Assembly: GCF_025398315.1 (NCBI RefSeq)
Contig: NZ_JAODOQ010000001.1
Span: 3,968,001 to 4,032,000 of the forward strand
Reading direction: 5' to 3'
Length of the DNA: 64,000 bases
DNA from: Shewanella phaeophyticola
GTDB taxonomy: Bacteria; Pseudomonadota; Gammaproteobacteria; Enterobacterales; Shewanellaceae
The position numbers and the translations under genes are program-made. How positions within the stretch are numbered: the first letter of the stretch is position 1; every line of letters begins with the position of its first letter. Shown here one piece after another: positions 18,943-28,113 of the stretch. The notes below the pieces were generated by a model, which had not been told where the DNA came from, did no database searches, and worked only from the letters and a program-made list of their open reading frames with translations.

Positions 18943-20259
18943 ATGTTTTATATACACATGCTGCTGTTACTAGCGGTGATATTTGTTGGTATCCGCCATG
19001 GCGGTATCGCGTTTGGTTTACTCGGTGGTTTGGGCGTATCGGTGTTGGCGTTTGTGTTTGGTATCGCGCCTGGTTCACCGCCTATCAGCGTCATGTTAAT
19101 TATTCTTGCGGTAGTGGCGGCCTCTGCAACACTCGAGGCCACTGGCGGCTTAAATCTGTTAGTGAAGTTTGCTGAAAAAATACTGCGTAAACACCCTGAA
19201 CATATCGTGTTTTTAGGCCCGTTATGTACTTATTCTTTAACCGTATTGGTGGGTACTGGCCATTCGGTTTACCCACTTCTCCCGGTTATTTACGATGTAG
19301 CCTATAAAAAAGGCATTCGTCCTGAACGCCCATTAGCAATGGCGACTGTGGCGTCGCAAATGGGCATTACCGCCAGCCCAATTGCCGCAGCAGCTGCGGT
19401 AGTATTAGCAACAGCGGTTGATAACAATCTTGATATCAGCTTAATCGATGTGCTTATGGTGACCATTCCTGCAACCTTAACGGGTTTACTAGTTGCCTGT
19501 ACCTGGAGCTTAAAACGCGGTAAAGACTTAGACAAAGACACCGAGTTTCAAGCCCGCTTAGCGGATAAAGATTTCCGTGAGTCATTAATCGACCCACAAG
19601 ATGACGACGCCGAAACACCTGCGGCACAATCAACGGCGAAAAAAGGCTTAACGGTATTTTTGCTGGGTATTCTTGCGGTGATTGTGGTCGCCATGTTTAG
19701 CAAGCAAATACTGCCAGCTGGCGTGAAAATGTCAGTCGCGATTCAGTTTATGATGCTCTCAGTCGGCGGAATAATTTTATTGGCCACCAATGTGTCGCCC
19801 AAAAAAATTGTCACCAGCAATGTATTTACTGCAGGTATGACCGCGGTCATCATCATTTTTGGTATTGCATGGATGAGTGACACTATTATTAGTCACCACA
19901 AAAGCTATTTAGTCAGCGCGGTGAGCGACCTTGTCAGTGTTTACCCATGGACATTTGCTATCGCGATGTTTGTATCGTCTGTTTTCTTAAAAAGCCAGGC
20001 GGCGGTATTAACCATTATGTTGCCATTAGGGTATTCACTCGGCATCCCAGCACCAGTATTAATTGGTGTATTACCCGCATGTTATGCCTACTTCTTTTTC
20101 CCATTTTACCCAAGTGATTTAGCGGCCATTAGTTTTGACAGAACCGGTACCACTCACATTGGTAAGTACGTGCTCAATCACAGTTTTATCATTCCTGGCT
20201 TTATCGGCGTCATCACTGCAACATTTGTGGGTTACTTTATATCGATGGCGATTAACTAA
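18943..20259 (+). CDS. Anaerobic C4-dicarboxylate carrier of the DcuA/DcuB family
   Basis: The 438-residue membrane protein has about a dozen hydrophobic spans. Family sequences include VGIRHGGIAFGLLGGLGVSV, ATLEATGGLNLLVKFAEK, VGTGHSVYPLLPVIYDVAYK and ASQMGITASPIAAA. Such carriers exchange fumarate, malate or aspartate for succinate across the inner membrane, supporting fumarate respiration. The sequence favours DcuB over DcuC, but A versus B is not resolved. It is monocistronic, with a GGGGAA ribosome-binding site and an FNR-like box upstream. That fits anaerobic control. Confidence 0.9.
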   Translation: MFYIHMLLLLAVIFVGIRHGGIAFGLLGGLGVSVLAFVFGIAPGSPPISVMLIILAVVAASATLEATGGLNLLVKFAEKILRKHPEHIVFLGPLCTYSLTVLVGTGHSVYPLLPVIYDVAYKKGIRPERPLAMATVASQMGITASPIAAAAAVVLATAVDNNLDISLIDVLMVTIPATLTGLLVACTWSLKRGKDLDKDTEFQARLADKDFRESLIDPQDDDAETPAAQSTAKKGLTVFLLGILAVIVVAMFSKQILPAGVKMSVAIQFMMLSVGGIILLATNVSPKKIVTSNVFTAGMTAVIIIFGIAWMSDTIISHHKSYLVSAVSDLVSVYPWTFAIAMFVSSVFLKSQAAVLTIMLPLGYSLGIPAPVLIGVLPACYAYFFFPFYPSDLAAISFDRTGTTHIGKYVLNHSFIIPGFIGVITATFVGYFISMAIN

Positions 20260-20469
20260 TCTCAACTTAAGTTTTGATTTGAGCTTTGAATAAAGTGATA
20301 AACCGCTAGTGAATTGACCCAAATAAGTCACTCGCATCAATAAGAATGGCAGCCAACGTGGCTGCCATTGTTGTTTTTAATTATTGAGAATCTAAAGACC
20401 GAAGAGCTAAAACGAAGACAAGAAACTGAAATTATCTGATGAGTTATCGACAGGTACATGGGTTAATAC

Positions 20470-20557
20470 GCCCACCACATCGTCCTATGCAACACGCCGT
20501 AAACCCATCCATGGGGGCTAGACGAAAACTTCCTGTTTTCAACAGTTGCCTATGCCA
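20470..20557 (+). repeat. 88-bp direct repeat, copy 1
   Basis: This block (starts GCCCACCACATCGTCCTATG) recurs at 20718 with only five differences in 88 positions. It holds a small hairpin, GAAAAC-TTCCT-GTTTTC. It does not look coding, and both copies sit between the dicarboxylate carrier and the DUF3427 helicase gene. Confidence 0.8.
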
Positions 20558-20717
20558 ATATGGTTGGCTACCCGATAGTCCGTTGGTCGCTAATAGTAGG
20601 TAGTTGGCAATTGGCAGCTTTATGCCACATAGCATGTCGATGCTATTTTTAAGCGATTTGAATAATCTAAAGCATTAAGATGGGGACTAAGTTATCTGCT
20701 GGATTATGTACCAGTTC

Positions 20718-20805
20718 GCCCACCATATCGTCCTATGCAACACGCCGTAAACCCGTCCATGGGGGCTTGACGAAAACATCCTGTTTTCAACACTTGCCTA
20801 TGCCA
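20718..20805 (+). repeat. 88-bp direct repeat, copy 2
   Basis: This is the second copy of the block at 20470. It is followed directly by an inverted repeat that overlaps the 3' end of the helicase gene. CTACCCGATAG occurs just after both copies, so the true unit may be longer than 88 bp. Confidence 0.8.
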
Positions 20806-20832
20806 AACTGCCTACCCGATAGCCAGTTTGGC
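20802..20832. repeat. Inverted repeat at the helicase 3' end
   Basis: GCCAAACTG and CAGTTTGGC are perfect 9-bp arms around a 13-base loop that contains CTACCCGATAG. It spans the stop codon of the DUF3427 helicase and may act as a weak terminator for it. Confidence 0.45.
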
Positions 20833-23800
20833 AGTTTCATGCCACATAAAGTCGGGCATTAGTTCCTCAAGTCTCCATGTAATATTCATCGGTTGTGACC
20901 CAGAATGTTTTACATATTTCACAAAACCAAAATTGACAAAACCCATGGTGCGGCCGTTTTCATCTTTCGCTTGCTCACGCACAAACAAAATCAATTTACG
21001 GCCATTTTTTCATGCTCGATATAGCCTAAACCTCTGCCATATTCTGGTCTCGCGCTATTTTGAGATTGCCAATGGAATAGCGATTCATTAATTGCGTAAT
21101 CATGGTACATGGTCGTTGGTGAAAATTGTTTGACCGACTTTTTCAAGGTCACAAACAGTAATTCAACGTTAAGATCGTTAAGGACTAAAACGCCTTCCCT
21201 TGCGGTTGATTTTCTGTCAAAAGAACTTGCACCACTGGCGGCGAGTATTTGTTCCCTGGTATATCTTGAATGCACTTTTAAGGTAGGTATTGAGGGGATA
21301 TTCATTTCAAGTTCGCTATGATGAATTCGATCTATAAGTAACGATATAACATCAAGCAGTTCTGCTTGTAATTGTTTATGCCTCAACGCTGCTAAGCTTT
21401 GCTTAAGGCTAGTAAAGCCAAGTTCTGAGCCAGATTTATCCCAGAAATTATAATGGCACATTAATGCAAATTGACATTGGGTTATATTGGTATCATCGAA
21501 GCTAAAATTGTCGATAACGAGCTGAGCTGAAAACTGTAAATATGAAATAGAATTGCAGCCGAGCAGGTGAAAATTTATCGCACGATAGTAGGCCTTAGCG
21601 AGGATCGTATCTAGATGTGGCTTGTCAATTTGATTTGTATTTGCGCTCTCAACGAGTTCTAACCAACTCATTTTTAGCTTATAAATATCTTCTAACTGTA
21701 CATTGGGATTAAAACGTAAAAAATTAGCCAAGCTTAAAGTGAGTGTACTTTGATGTTCAAAATGATTAATCAACTGTCGCAGTCTGCTCGCATTCATGGT
21801 TGCACGGCTAATGTTTCGCAAAATCATTGCCTGAGTCTGTTCTTCTAACTCAATTCGGCAACCTAAAGGCAAATGAGGAAAATCACTCGTTATCTCATCT
21901 TTAATAGATTGATTTGTTTTACCAACCAGCGCCCTAAACTTTTGTGAAAAATCATATTCATCACGAGAATTACCCACAAAATCCAATACGGTGCAGCATT
22001 GTTTATCATCCGTTAAACGCAATCCTCTTCCAAGCTGTTGTAAAAAGATGGTCAGGCTTTCTGTTGGACGTAAAAACAATAACGTATCAATTTCAGGAAT
22101 ATCGACGCCTTCATTAAAAATATCCACCACACACAAAATGTGTACATTACCGCTGATTAAACTCTGGCGTTTTTGTTGCCTCTCATGACTATTATCACTG
22201 GTGAGGACATCAGCACTAATACCGGCTAGGGTAAACTTACTCGCCATGTATTCGGCATGCTGTTTACTGACACAAAACGCCAAGGCTTTTATCTGACGAA
22301 TGTCAGTAACGGTGTCATTCAAGCTTCTAATAATGCGCGTGACTCGTTGTTCATTATGAGTATAAAGATGACTTAGTTCTGCGATATCATATCGCCCTTG
22401 ATGCCATTTAATTTTGCGAAGATCGGTATCATCATCGATAGCAAAGTATTGGAAAGGACATAAATAACGCTGATTAATTGCTTCGGGTAAACGAATTTCT
22501 GCAGCAATTACCCCACAAAAGTCATCGAGAATATTTTGCCCATCATGCCGCTCCGGCGTCGCGGTTAAACCTAATAAAATATTAGGGCAGAAATGCGTTA
22601 ACAATCCTCGATAGCTACTGGCCGCAATATGATGTACTTCATCTATCACAATATAATCATAAAAATCAGCGCTAAGTGGTAAGTTGTCTAATTGCAGATT
22701 CAAGCTTTGTACCGAAGCAAACAAATGACGGTAGCTATTAGGCTTGTGCTCGGCAACCCACAACTCACCAAACTGGTTATTCTTCAATACACCTCGATAC
22801 GCAGTCAAAGCTTGCTTAAGTATCTCCTGCCGATGAGCAACGAATAAAAAATTGGCTTCGGGATGTTGTTTATAAATACGGGCAAAATCAAACGCTGAAA
22901 TAAGCGTTTTACCAGTGCCCGTTGCTGCAACCACTAGATTTCTAAAGCGCTGGTGTACTTGACGTTCAACATTTAACTGTTCAAGAATTTCTCGCTGATG
23001 TGCGAAGGGTTTTATATCAAAATGAAACGCACTGTTATCGCCATACCCGCCTTTGGCTTCCCTCAGCGCCTCGTGAAGTTTGTTTTTAGCCTCAATATTG
23101 CCATCGAATAATTCAAACTCACTCGATTGCCAATATGATTCAAAGGTATTGAGGGATTTATCTATAATGTGAGGAATTTCTTGAGTGGTGATTTTTAAAT
23201 TCCACTCAAGACCACTCGTCAGTGCTGAATGCGACAAATTAGATGAGCCAATATAACCAGTGTGAAAGCCTGTATCACGTAAAAATAAGTAGGATTTAGC
23301 GTGCAGACGTTCTCGCTTGGTGTTGTAGCTTAATTTAACTTCTGTATTTGGAAGGCTTGCTAAAAATTCCACCGCTTTAGCATCTGTCGCGCCCATATAA
23401 GATGTTGTGATTATCCGCAGGGTTTTGCCGCTTCGAGCGAACTCTTCCAGCTCATTTTTAAAAATCCGAATGCCGGCACCATTTAATAAAAGACACTAAC
23501 CAATAAATTTTATCCGCTGAGCGAATTTCTCGTTTAAGCTCTGTGTCTAAAGAAATTCCGGCATTGCTGCCACAAAAAAGTTCACTTTGACTTAACCCTG
23601 TTAACGGGTAAATAGCTTTAGTAAATTCAGGAAAGTCAGTTGATATGGGATTTTTTTTATCGAATAGTGCGGTGAGTATGCGGCCTTGACTATCGAGTAA
23701 ATTTTCAGTGATCAATTGATCATCTTGAACATGATCGTTTAACCATAATACCAACTTATTTGCTAAGCCTATTTGCTCAGTAAGTTGGCTCGCACCACTG

Positions 23801-23967
23801 GGTATTGCAGCGATGGCATGCTCCATAATTTTGGTCAAAAACCTTGATAACCAAACACTGGCCTCTGCGCCTTCTAATGCCCGCTCGCCTAAATAAAAAA
23901 CTTCACGATCGATGTTTTTATCTATCAGTTGAGTAATGAGCTTTTCATATATACCAACTTGTTCCAT
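20812..23967 (-). CDS. PLD-domain/DEAD-DEAH helicase/DUF3427 protein, frame broken twice
   Basis: After correction this is one protein of about 1,050 residues. An N-terminal region of about 180 residues leads into a phospholipase-D-like nuclease half (RLHAKSYLFLRDTG and YIGSSNLSHSAL). A superfamily 2 helicase follows, with Walker A AATGTGKTLIS, DEVH box VIDEVHHIAAS, LGLTATPERHDG and QQLGRGLRL. The C-terminus is the DUF3427 domain. Its last 60 residues are out of frame because one A is missing from an A7 run at about 21007. The other break, at about 23472-23481, reads TGGTGCCGGC where TGGGCCGGC restores the frame. The ATG at 23967 is preferred over one 66 bases upstream. The family is often found in accessory DNA, and a defence role is possible but not shown. 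Confidence 0.85.
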
Positions 23968-24135
23968 GTCGGATAGGCCTTTAAAAGTAAGGAAGATAAA
24001 AATATACCATAACAATATTATTGTATGATTCATCTAAACTTTAATATTTATCAATAGCGTACGGTAACAGATATTTAACTAACAACGCCAACACATACCT
24101 TATACTTCTGCCACCGTTCCGGTTTTAACCAAACA

Positions 24136-24251
24136 TTACTGCTCGACTAATTGAGCTACATGACGGGTGGCAGTGGCAACACTGGCTTTAGCCACTTTTT
24201 GATATTGCCGACGACTTATTGCATCACTTAAAGCCTCGCCCTCGCCGATAA
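24136..24251 (-). pseudogene. C-terminal remnant of a Fic-family protein
   Basis: The minus strand encodes GEGEALSDAISRRQYQKVAK then ASVATATRHVAQLVEQ and a stop. This resembles the winged-helix tail of Fic/DOC proteins (ISRRKYQ..TGVS.ATATRDL..LVE). No Fic core motif HPFxxGNGR is found upstream, so the rest of the gene is gone. A perfect palindrome immediately upstream may be its former operator. Confidence 0.5.
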
Positions 24252-24254
24252 AAA

Positions 24255-24280
24255 TACACTTTTATGCGCATAAAAGTGTA
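24255..24280. repeat. Perfect 26-bp palindrome
   Basis: The arms are TACACTTTTATGC and its exact complement GCATAAAAGTGTA, with no spacer. A chance origin of a 26-bp perfect palindrome is unlikely. It looks like an operator or a recombination site and lies directly upstream of the Fic remnant. Confidence 0.8.
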
Positions 24281-24828
24281 AATTATGCGTTCTTTTATGC
24301 TTATTATGGCCATTAGCATTAATTACCATCGGTTGGTGGCTTTATGAAACGAACTTTACTCAACTCATTAATGACGTGGTAAACGTTCGCGAGCTAAATC
24401 CCTTGCGTCATATATCGAAAAGTGCGCAACAAGCAAAACATTTAAGCTTACCGGAACACAAGGATCTTCAGCGTTAGCGCAAACCAATATCGTGATGCCG
24501 TTATATTACACTCAATATTTACCACAGAGATGGTAAAAGCGCTCGACACTTAGGTTTGTTTGGCGTGGACATTATAATATTCAAAAAATTTTAACGGTGG
24601 CAACCATTGTTAAATTTGCGATGTTGTCTTTTGAGTCAACAAGTTACTCCCCTCCCAACAAGGCAGACTATGGCTTGTTAGCGAGCAGACCTCGCCCATG
24701 GCTGCTCTTTGGCATATGACCCAGTTTTTAAACAATGCCCCCAAGTAATAACAGCATTGTGGGCATGGTTTGAATATTGGCTAAGCAAGGGTTAATTGAG
24801 ACTGGAAATTTAAACAGACCCTAGCTTA
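24281..24828. other. Gap with no intact gene
   Basis: One plus-strand frame at about 24284-24478 is open for some 65 codons. It encodes a hydrophobic segment (LALITIGWWLYETNFTQLIN) and ends in LPEHKDLQR, but it has no usable start codon. It may be a gene remnant. Nothing else is recognised in the rest. Confidence 0.4.
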
Positions 24829-26079
24829 TTAAACATTAAACGCTGATTGTTTAATGGCTTGCTCGGCTCGGCTGATCCCTAGCCGCTTTGCAACGGTTTG
24901 CCATTGCCTAACCGCATTTAATACTTCATCGTAAATTTGCGTGGCTTGGGTTTGAGAAAGCCGGAAGAAGTCTTTTACGTCAAAGGCCAATTGGTAGTCT
25001 AAAGCGTTGTCTGCATCGGTAATATTGAGATGCAGGCCGTGCTTACCTACTATCGGGTTTAAATCATAAGCGGGTGATAACGTCCAACCATTCTTTGTTA
25101 ATAAAAACCCATGATTACGCAGGTGATCATCTGTGTTGGACACGGCAATATTAAACACGATACGACGCCATAGCTGTGCTAGATCAGCTTCGGTTTGCGC
25201 ACCAAAGTTGGAGATAAATTCAGCAATCTCTAAGTAGCTGGCACCTTGAGATTGTTCACCATCATAGTATTGCAGTTGTGTCATAGCCGATGAAAAATGC
25301 AGCCGCTTTCCGCCGTCGCGGTCAAACCGCTTTGTTAAAAAGGTATGATGCCCAGAGGAAAACTGCCTAATTTCACTTGGAAACATGTCAACACCTGCCG
25401 CCAAAGCCAATTCATAACAGACCATCTCCCACGCCCCCACGTCATGGGTATCGTTTAAATTGGGAAACTTGGCAATCCACAAGTGGCCTTGCTCATCTGT
25501 CACACAAGCCTTGGAGCCTTGCACCACCTAATGATGAGCCTGGAAAAATCAGCATCTTCAACCAGCGGTAATACTCGTCACTGTCGATATTATCGTCTTT
25601 TTCAATCTGCATTGCTGCGTGCTCTAGCTCTCGCAGAGAAGCCATTGGCGGCGCAGCAAACTCAGAGTTGCCATCTAAAAAAGCATCCGAGCCTGCTCGC
25701 CTAAATCGAATACCCCCATCCGGTAAGAGTCATGTACGCCCAGCAGGTAATCCAACTCGTTTAATCGACTTGTTGCTCGAATGCCCTTGCGCGCTTCAAT
25801 GGCCGCACGCCGTTGCATTAAAATACGCCCCCATCGATCGGGGGATGAATCAAGAAATACACGGAAGTTTTTATCGGCTTCATCGTTGTAGAGCTCACCT
25901 GAGTGAAGCTCAAGCATTGGATCGATTTGCAAGCGATAAGTTGAGGTTAAAAACGCTTTATCGTAGGCAAAACTAAACACGCCACCTCGGCTTGAGTCGC
26001 TGTAAGTAAGCCGCCCTATTAGCTGTGGCGCTTCGATTGGCTGCCAATCGGCATAGACTTCGACGACTTCACGGCTCAT
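24829..26079 (-). CDS. HipA-family serine/threonine kinase toxin, frame broken twice
   Basis: HipA kinases phosphorylate cytoplasmic targets such as glutamyl-tRNA synthetase and can arrest growth. Visible motifs are the HipA N-domain (GRLTYSDSSRGGVFSFAYD, LDSSPDRWGR) and the kinase core: TFLTKRFDR, catalytic loop NIAVSNTDDHLRNHGFLL, and AYDLNP as the metal-binding loop. One T is missing from a T7 run at about 25675. The ATP-binding GGARPKA motif is broken at 25510-25516, where AGGCTCCAAGG is read and AGGCCCAAGG is needed. Corrected length is about 416 residues. It overlaps the antitoxin gene by 4 bases, so the two are made together. The breaks probably do not reflect loss of function. Confidence 0.87.
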
Positions 26080-26381
26080 CTTGAACCTTCCAGCAATTTT
26101 ATGTTTTGAAGCTTGATGCCTACTTCATCATGAGCGGCCATTTCTGCAAAGTTGCTTTCCATGCCAAGTACGGCCATTACTTTCAAGTAAGTGCCTATGG
26201 CAACACCTGGATCACCTGCGAAGACTTTGTTCACGGTTTTATGATCAAAGCCAGTGCGCTCACACAGCAGTTTTTTTGTAAAACCACGTCGTTTCATCGC
26301 CAATAACAAGTCCTCACCAAAATGAGTCAGGATTTTACGCTGCTTTGGAAACAGTACATTGTGTAAATCACGCTTAGCCAT
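26076..26381 (-). CDS. HTH-domain antitoxin of the hipA module
   Basis: The 101-residue protein (from the ATG at 26381) has a Cro/CI-type helix-turn-helix, KLLCERTGFDHKTVNKVFAG, followed by GTYLKVMAVLGME. It lies immediately upstream of hipA with an ATGA overlap, so it is the likely antitoxin and autorepressor. An earlier in-frame ATG at 26417 falls inside the operator palindrome and is less likely. Its helix-turn-helix is nearer to HigA-like regulators than to classic HipB. Confidence 0.8.
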   Translation of the reverse strand: MAKRDLHNVLFPKQRKILTHFGEDLLLAMKRRGFTKKLLCERTGFDHKTVNKVFAGDPGVAIGTYLKVMAVLGMESNFAEMAAHDEVGIKLQNIKLLEGSR

Positions 26382-26395
26382 ATCACCAGCCAAAG

Positions 26396-26438
26396 GGACT
26401 ATATTCCCATTATTCAACCATTAATGGGAATATAGTCC
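26396..26438. promoter_or_regulatory. Operator palindrome of the hipBA-type module
   Basis: GGACTATATTCCCATTA and TAATGGGAATATAGTCC are perfect 17-bp inverted arms with a 9-base spacer, placed just upstream of the antitoxin start. The TATTCCCA/TGGGAATA half-sites suit a helix-turn-helix dimer, so this is the probable autoregulation site. Confidence 0.7.
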
Positions 26439-26470
26439 AACTCAACGATTTAAACAACTATCACGAAAAA

Positions 26471-26528
26471 TAAATGGTACTATATTCCCATTTTAAGCGA
26501 ATAAATGGTATTAATATCCCATTTTAAG
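26471..26528. promoter_or_regulatory. Two further operator-like direct repeats
   Basis: TAAATGGTACTATATTCCCA is followed by TTTTAAG at 26471-26498. A variant (AAATGGTATTAATATCCCA, then TTTTAAG) recurs at 26502-26528. Both carry the half-site of the palindrome at 26396, suggesting an extended operator array for cooperative repression. Confidence 0.5.
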
Positions 26529-27111
26529 ATTTAGCTTCGCGATGGGTAAGGCAATAGTACTGAGCTTGAGCCTGTGTGGAAAAATTAGTGAAAATAATAA
26601 ACATCTCGCTAACACTAGAGTCTGTTTATTGCTATTCAGAAATCGATCACCCAAAGGGTTATTGCTTGGACTTTCGCTGTTGGACAATTACCCGCTCAAT
26701 AGCACTTTAAATGGCTATTTCGGTATAATCATTTACCAGCTCAATAAACACGATACAAAAGCGACTGAATGACACCTAAGCTGACAACATCAACTGAATC
26801 ATCTTCAACAGTAACTAACCTAAGTTTGGTGAATAAGTTGCCTCATAAGGTATTTATTATCGGCCTGCCGCGTTAGTAGTACCTACACTTGATGTACATA
26901 TACGTTTAAATTTTACAATTCCTTACTCCATCTAACTTGTAGTAATGACCATATAAAAACTACATTTATTTAACTTATAAAGATTTCTATGCTATACAAT
27001 TGAGGTGAATTAAGTAACACAATGGTAAATTAGCTACTATATCTAATTCAGTTAAAATCAGTATGTCTTTGGCTAGTCTACTGATACACATGGTAAAAAA
27101 GAGATTATAAA
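26529..27111. other. Gap with no recognised gene
   Basis: The stretch is AT-rich. A plus-strand open frame of 76 codons at 26542 has no ribosome-binding site or family features. I see no gene, repeat or RNA here. Confidence 0.4.
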
Positions 27112-27274
27112 ATGAATATTGTGTACTGTAATTTCACAACGTCAAAACGTTCAAAATTGGCAAGATTGAAGGGTGACATTCCACAGATGTTCAATAATGA
27201 CACTTCACCATGTGTCGAAGTAAATCAGTATCTGAGACAATTAGCTTTAAAAAATAAGCCCAAGAGTGTTAATT
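27112..27274 (+). pseudogene. 5' gene fragment cut by the IS21 element
   Basis: An ATG at 27112 opens about 54 codons (MNIVYCNFTTSKRSKLARLK onward), which run into the left end of the IS21 element at 27275. The fragment does not match a helicase N-terminus, as it has no Walker A. Its frame joins the downstream helicase remnant only if one base is removed, for instance from the A6 run near 27250. It may be the start of the interrupted gene or of a separate gene. The protein is not recognised. Confidence 0.4.
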
Positions 27275-27349
27275 TGCAGGTAAAACTGATCCACGATTTG
27301 CATCTAAAAGTGATCCACCCAATTGGTGTTATATGACCATAATTATGGT

Positions 27350-28113
27350 CTATTTTCTAGCCTTTTTCTCCTTTGATTTTTTAGTTGATTCTTTGAATCG
27401 GTAGCTGTCATTGCCGCTTTCAATTATATGGCAATGGTGAGTCAATCTGTCTAGCAAGGCCATAGTGAGTTTTGCATCCCCAAATACCTTCGACCATTCA
27501 GTGAAGTTGAGGTTGGTGGTGATAAGTACGCTTGTACTTTCGTAGAGTTTACTGAGTAAATGAAACAGCAGAGTGCCGCCCGCTTGACTAAACGGCACAT
27601 AACCTAACTCATCGAGTATCACCAAGTCGCACTTGGCTAGGCGATTGGCCATTCTGCCAACATGACCTGCTTGTTTCTCAAGCTCTAAGGTATTCACTAA
27701 CTCGATAGTGGATAAGAACCGTACTCGGTATTGATGATGTTGAATGGCTTGCACCCCGAGTAGCCGTTGCTAAGTGTGTTTTACCTGTGCCAGAGACCGC
27801 CGACGAACACCGCATTCTGGCAATCTTCAATGAACTCACAACGATGTAAGCCTCTAATCAGGTATTCATCGACTTCACTTTCATTGAAGTCGAAGCCGTA
27901 AAGGTCTCTGTAAACAGGAAACTTCGCGATTTTCATTTGATAGGCAATACTGCGCACTTCTCTGTCTGCTACCTCGGCTTTTATTAGGGTGTCGAGTATT
28001 GGTAAAGCTTGTTTGTAAGCAGGTGAGTCTTGCGAGGTCAACTCGGTAATACTGCTCGCCATGCCATGTAGCTTCAACGTTTTAAGGGTGTGTAATAGAG
28101 CTTCAGTGTGCAT
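27350..28113 (-). CDS. istB: IS21 helper ATPase IstB, frame broken in the Walker A region
   Basis: IstB is the AAA+ helper that loads the IstA transposase onto target DNA. It shows ITELTSQDSPAYKQALPILD and FIEDCQNAVFVGG, then after the break THLATALGVQAIQHHQYRVR and CDLVILDELGYVPF (Walker B). Two single-base gains lie 35 bases apart, at about 27757-27765 and 27790-27799. GGTCTCTGG and GGCTACTCGG are read where GGCCCTGG and GGCCCTCGG restore GGPGTGKTHLATALGVQ. Corrected length is 253 residues. It overlaps istA by 11 bases, and the ATG at 28113 follows GAGGTAA. If the breaks were real the element would be immobile. Confidence 0.88.

Noticed and set aside
26542..26772. 76-codon open frame
   Set aside because: No ribosome-binding site, no family features and atypical composition.
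27112..27336. 74-codon open frame as an intact gene
   Set aside because: Its last third is the IS21 terminal repeat, so only a 5' fragment is of host origin.
27350..28113. Real inactivation of the IS21 element through istB decay
   Set aside because: The two breaks are of the same GGCC kind as in housekeeping genes, so they are poor evidence of decay.
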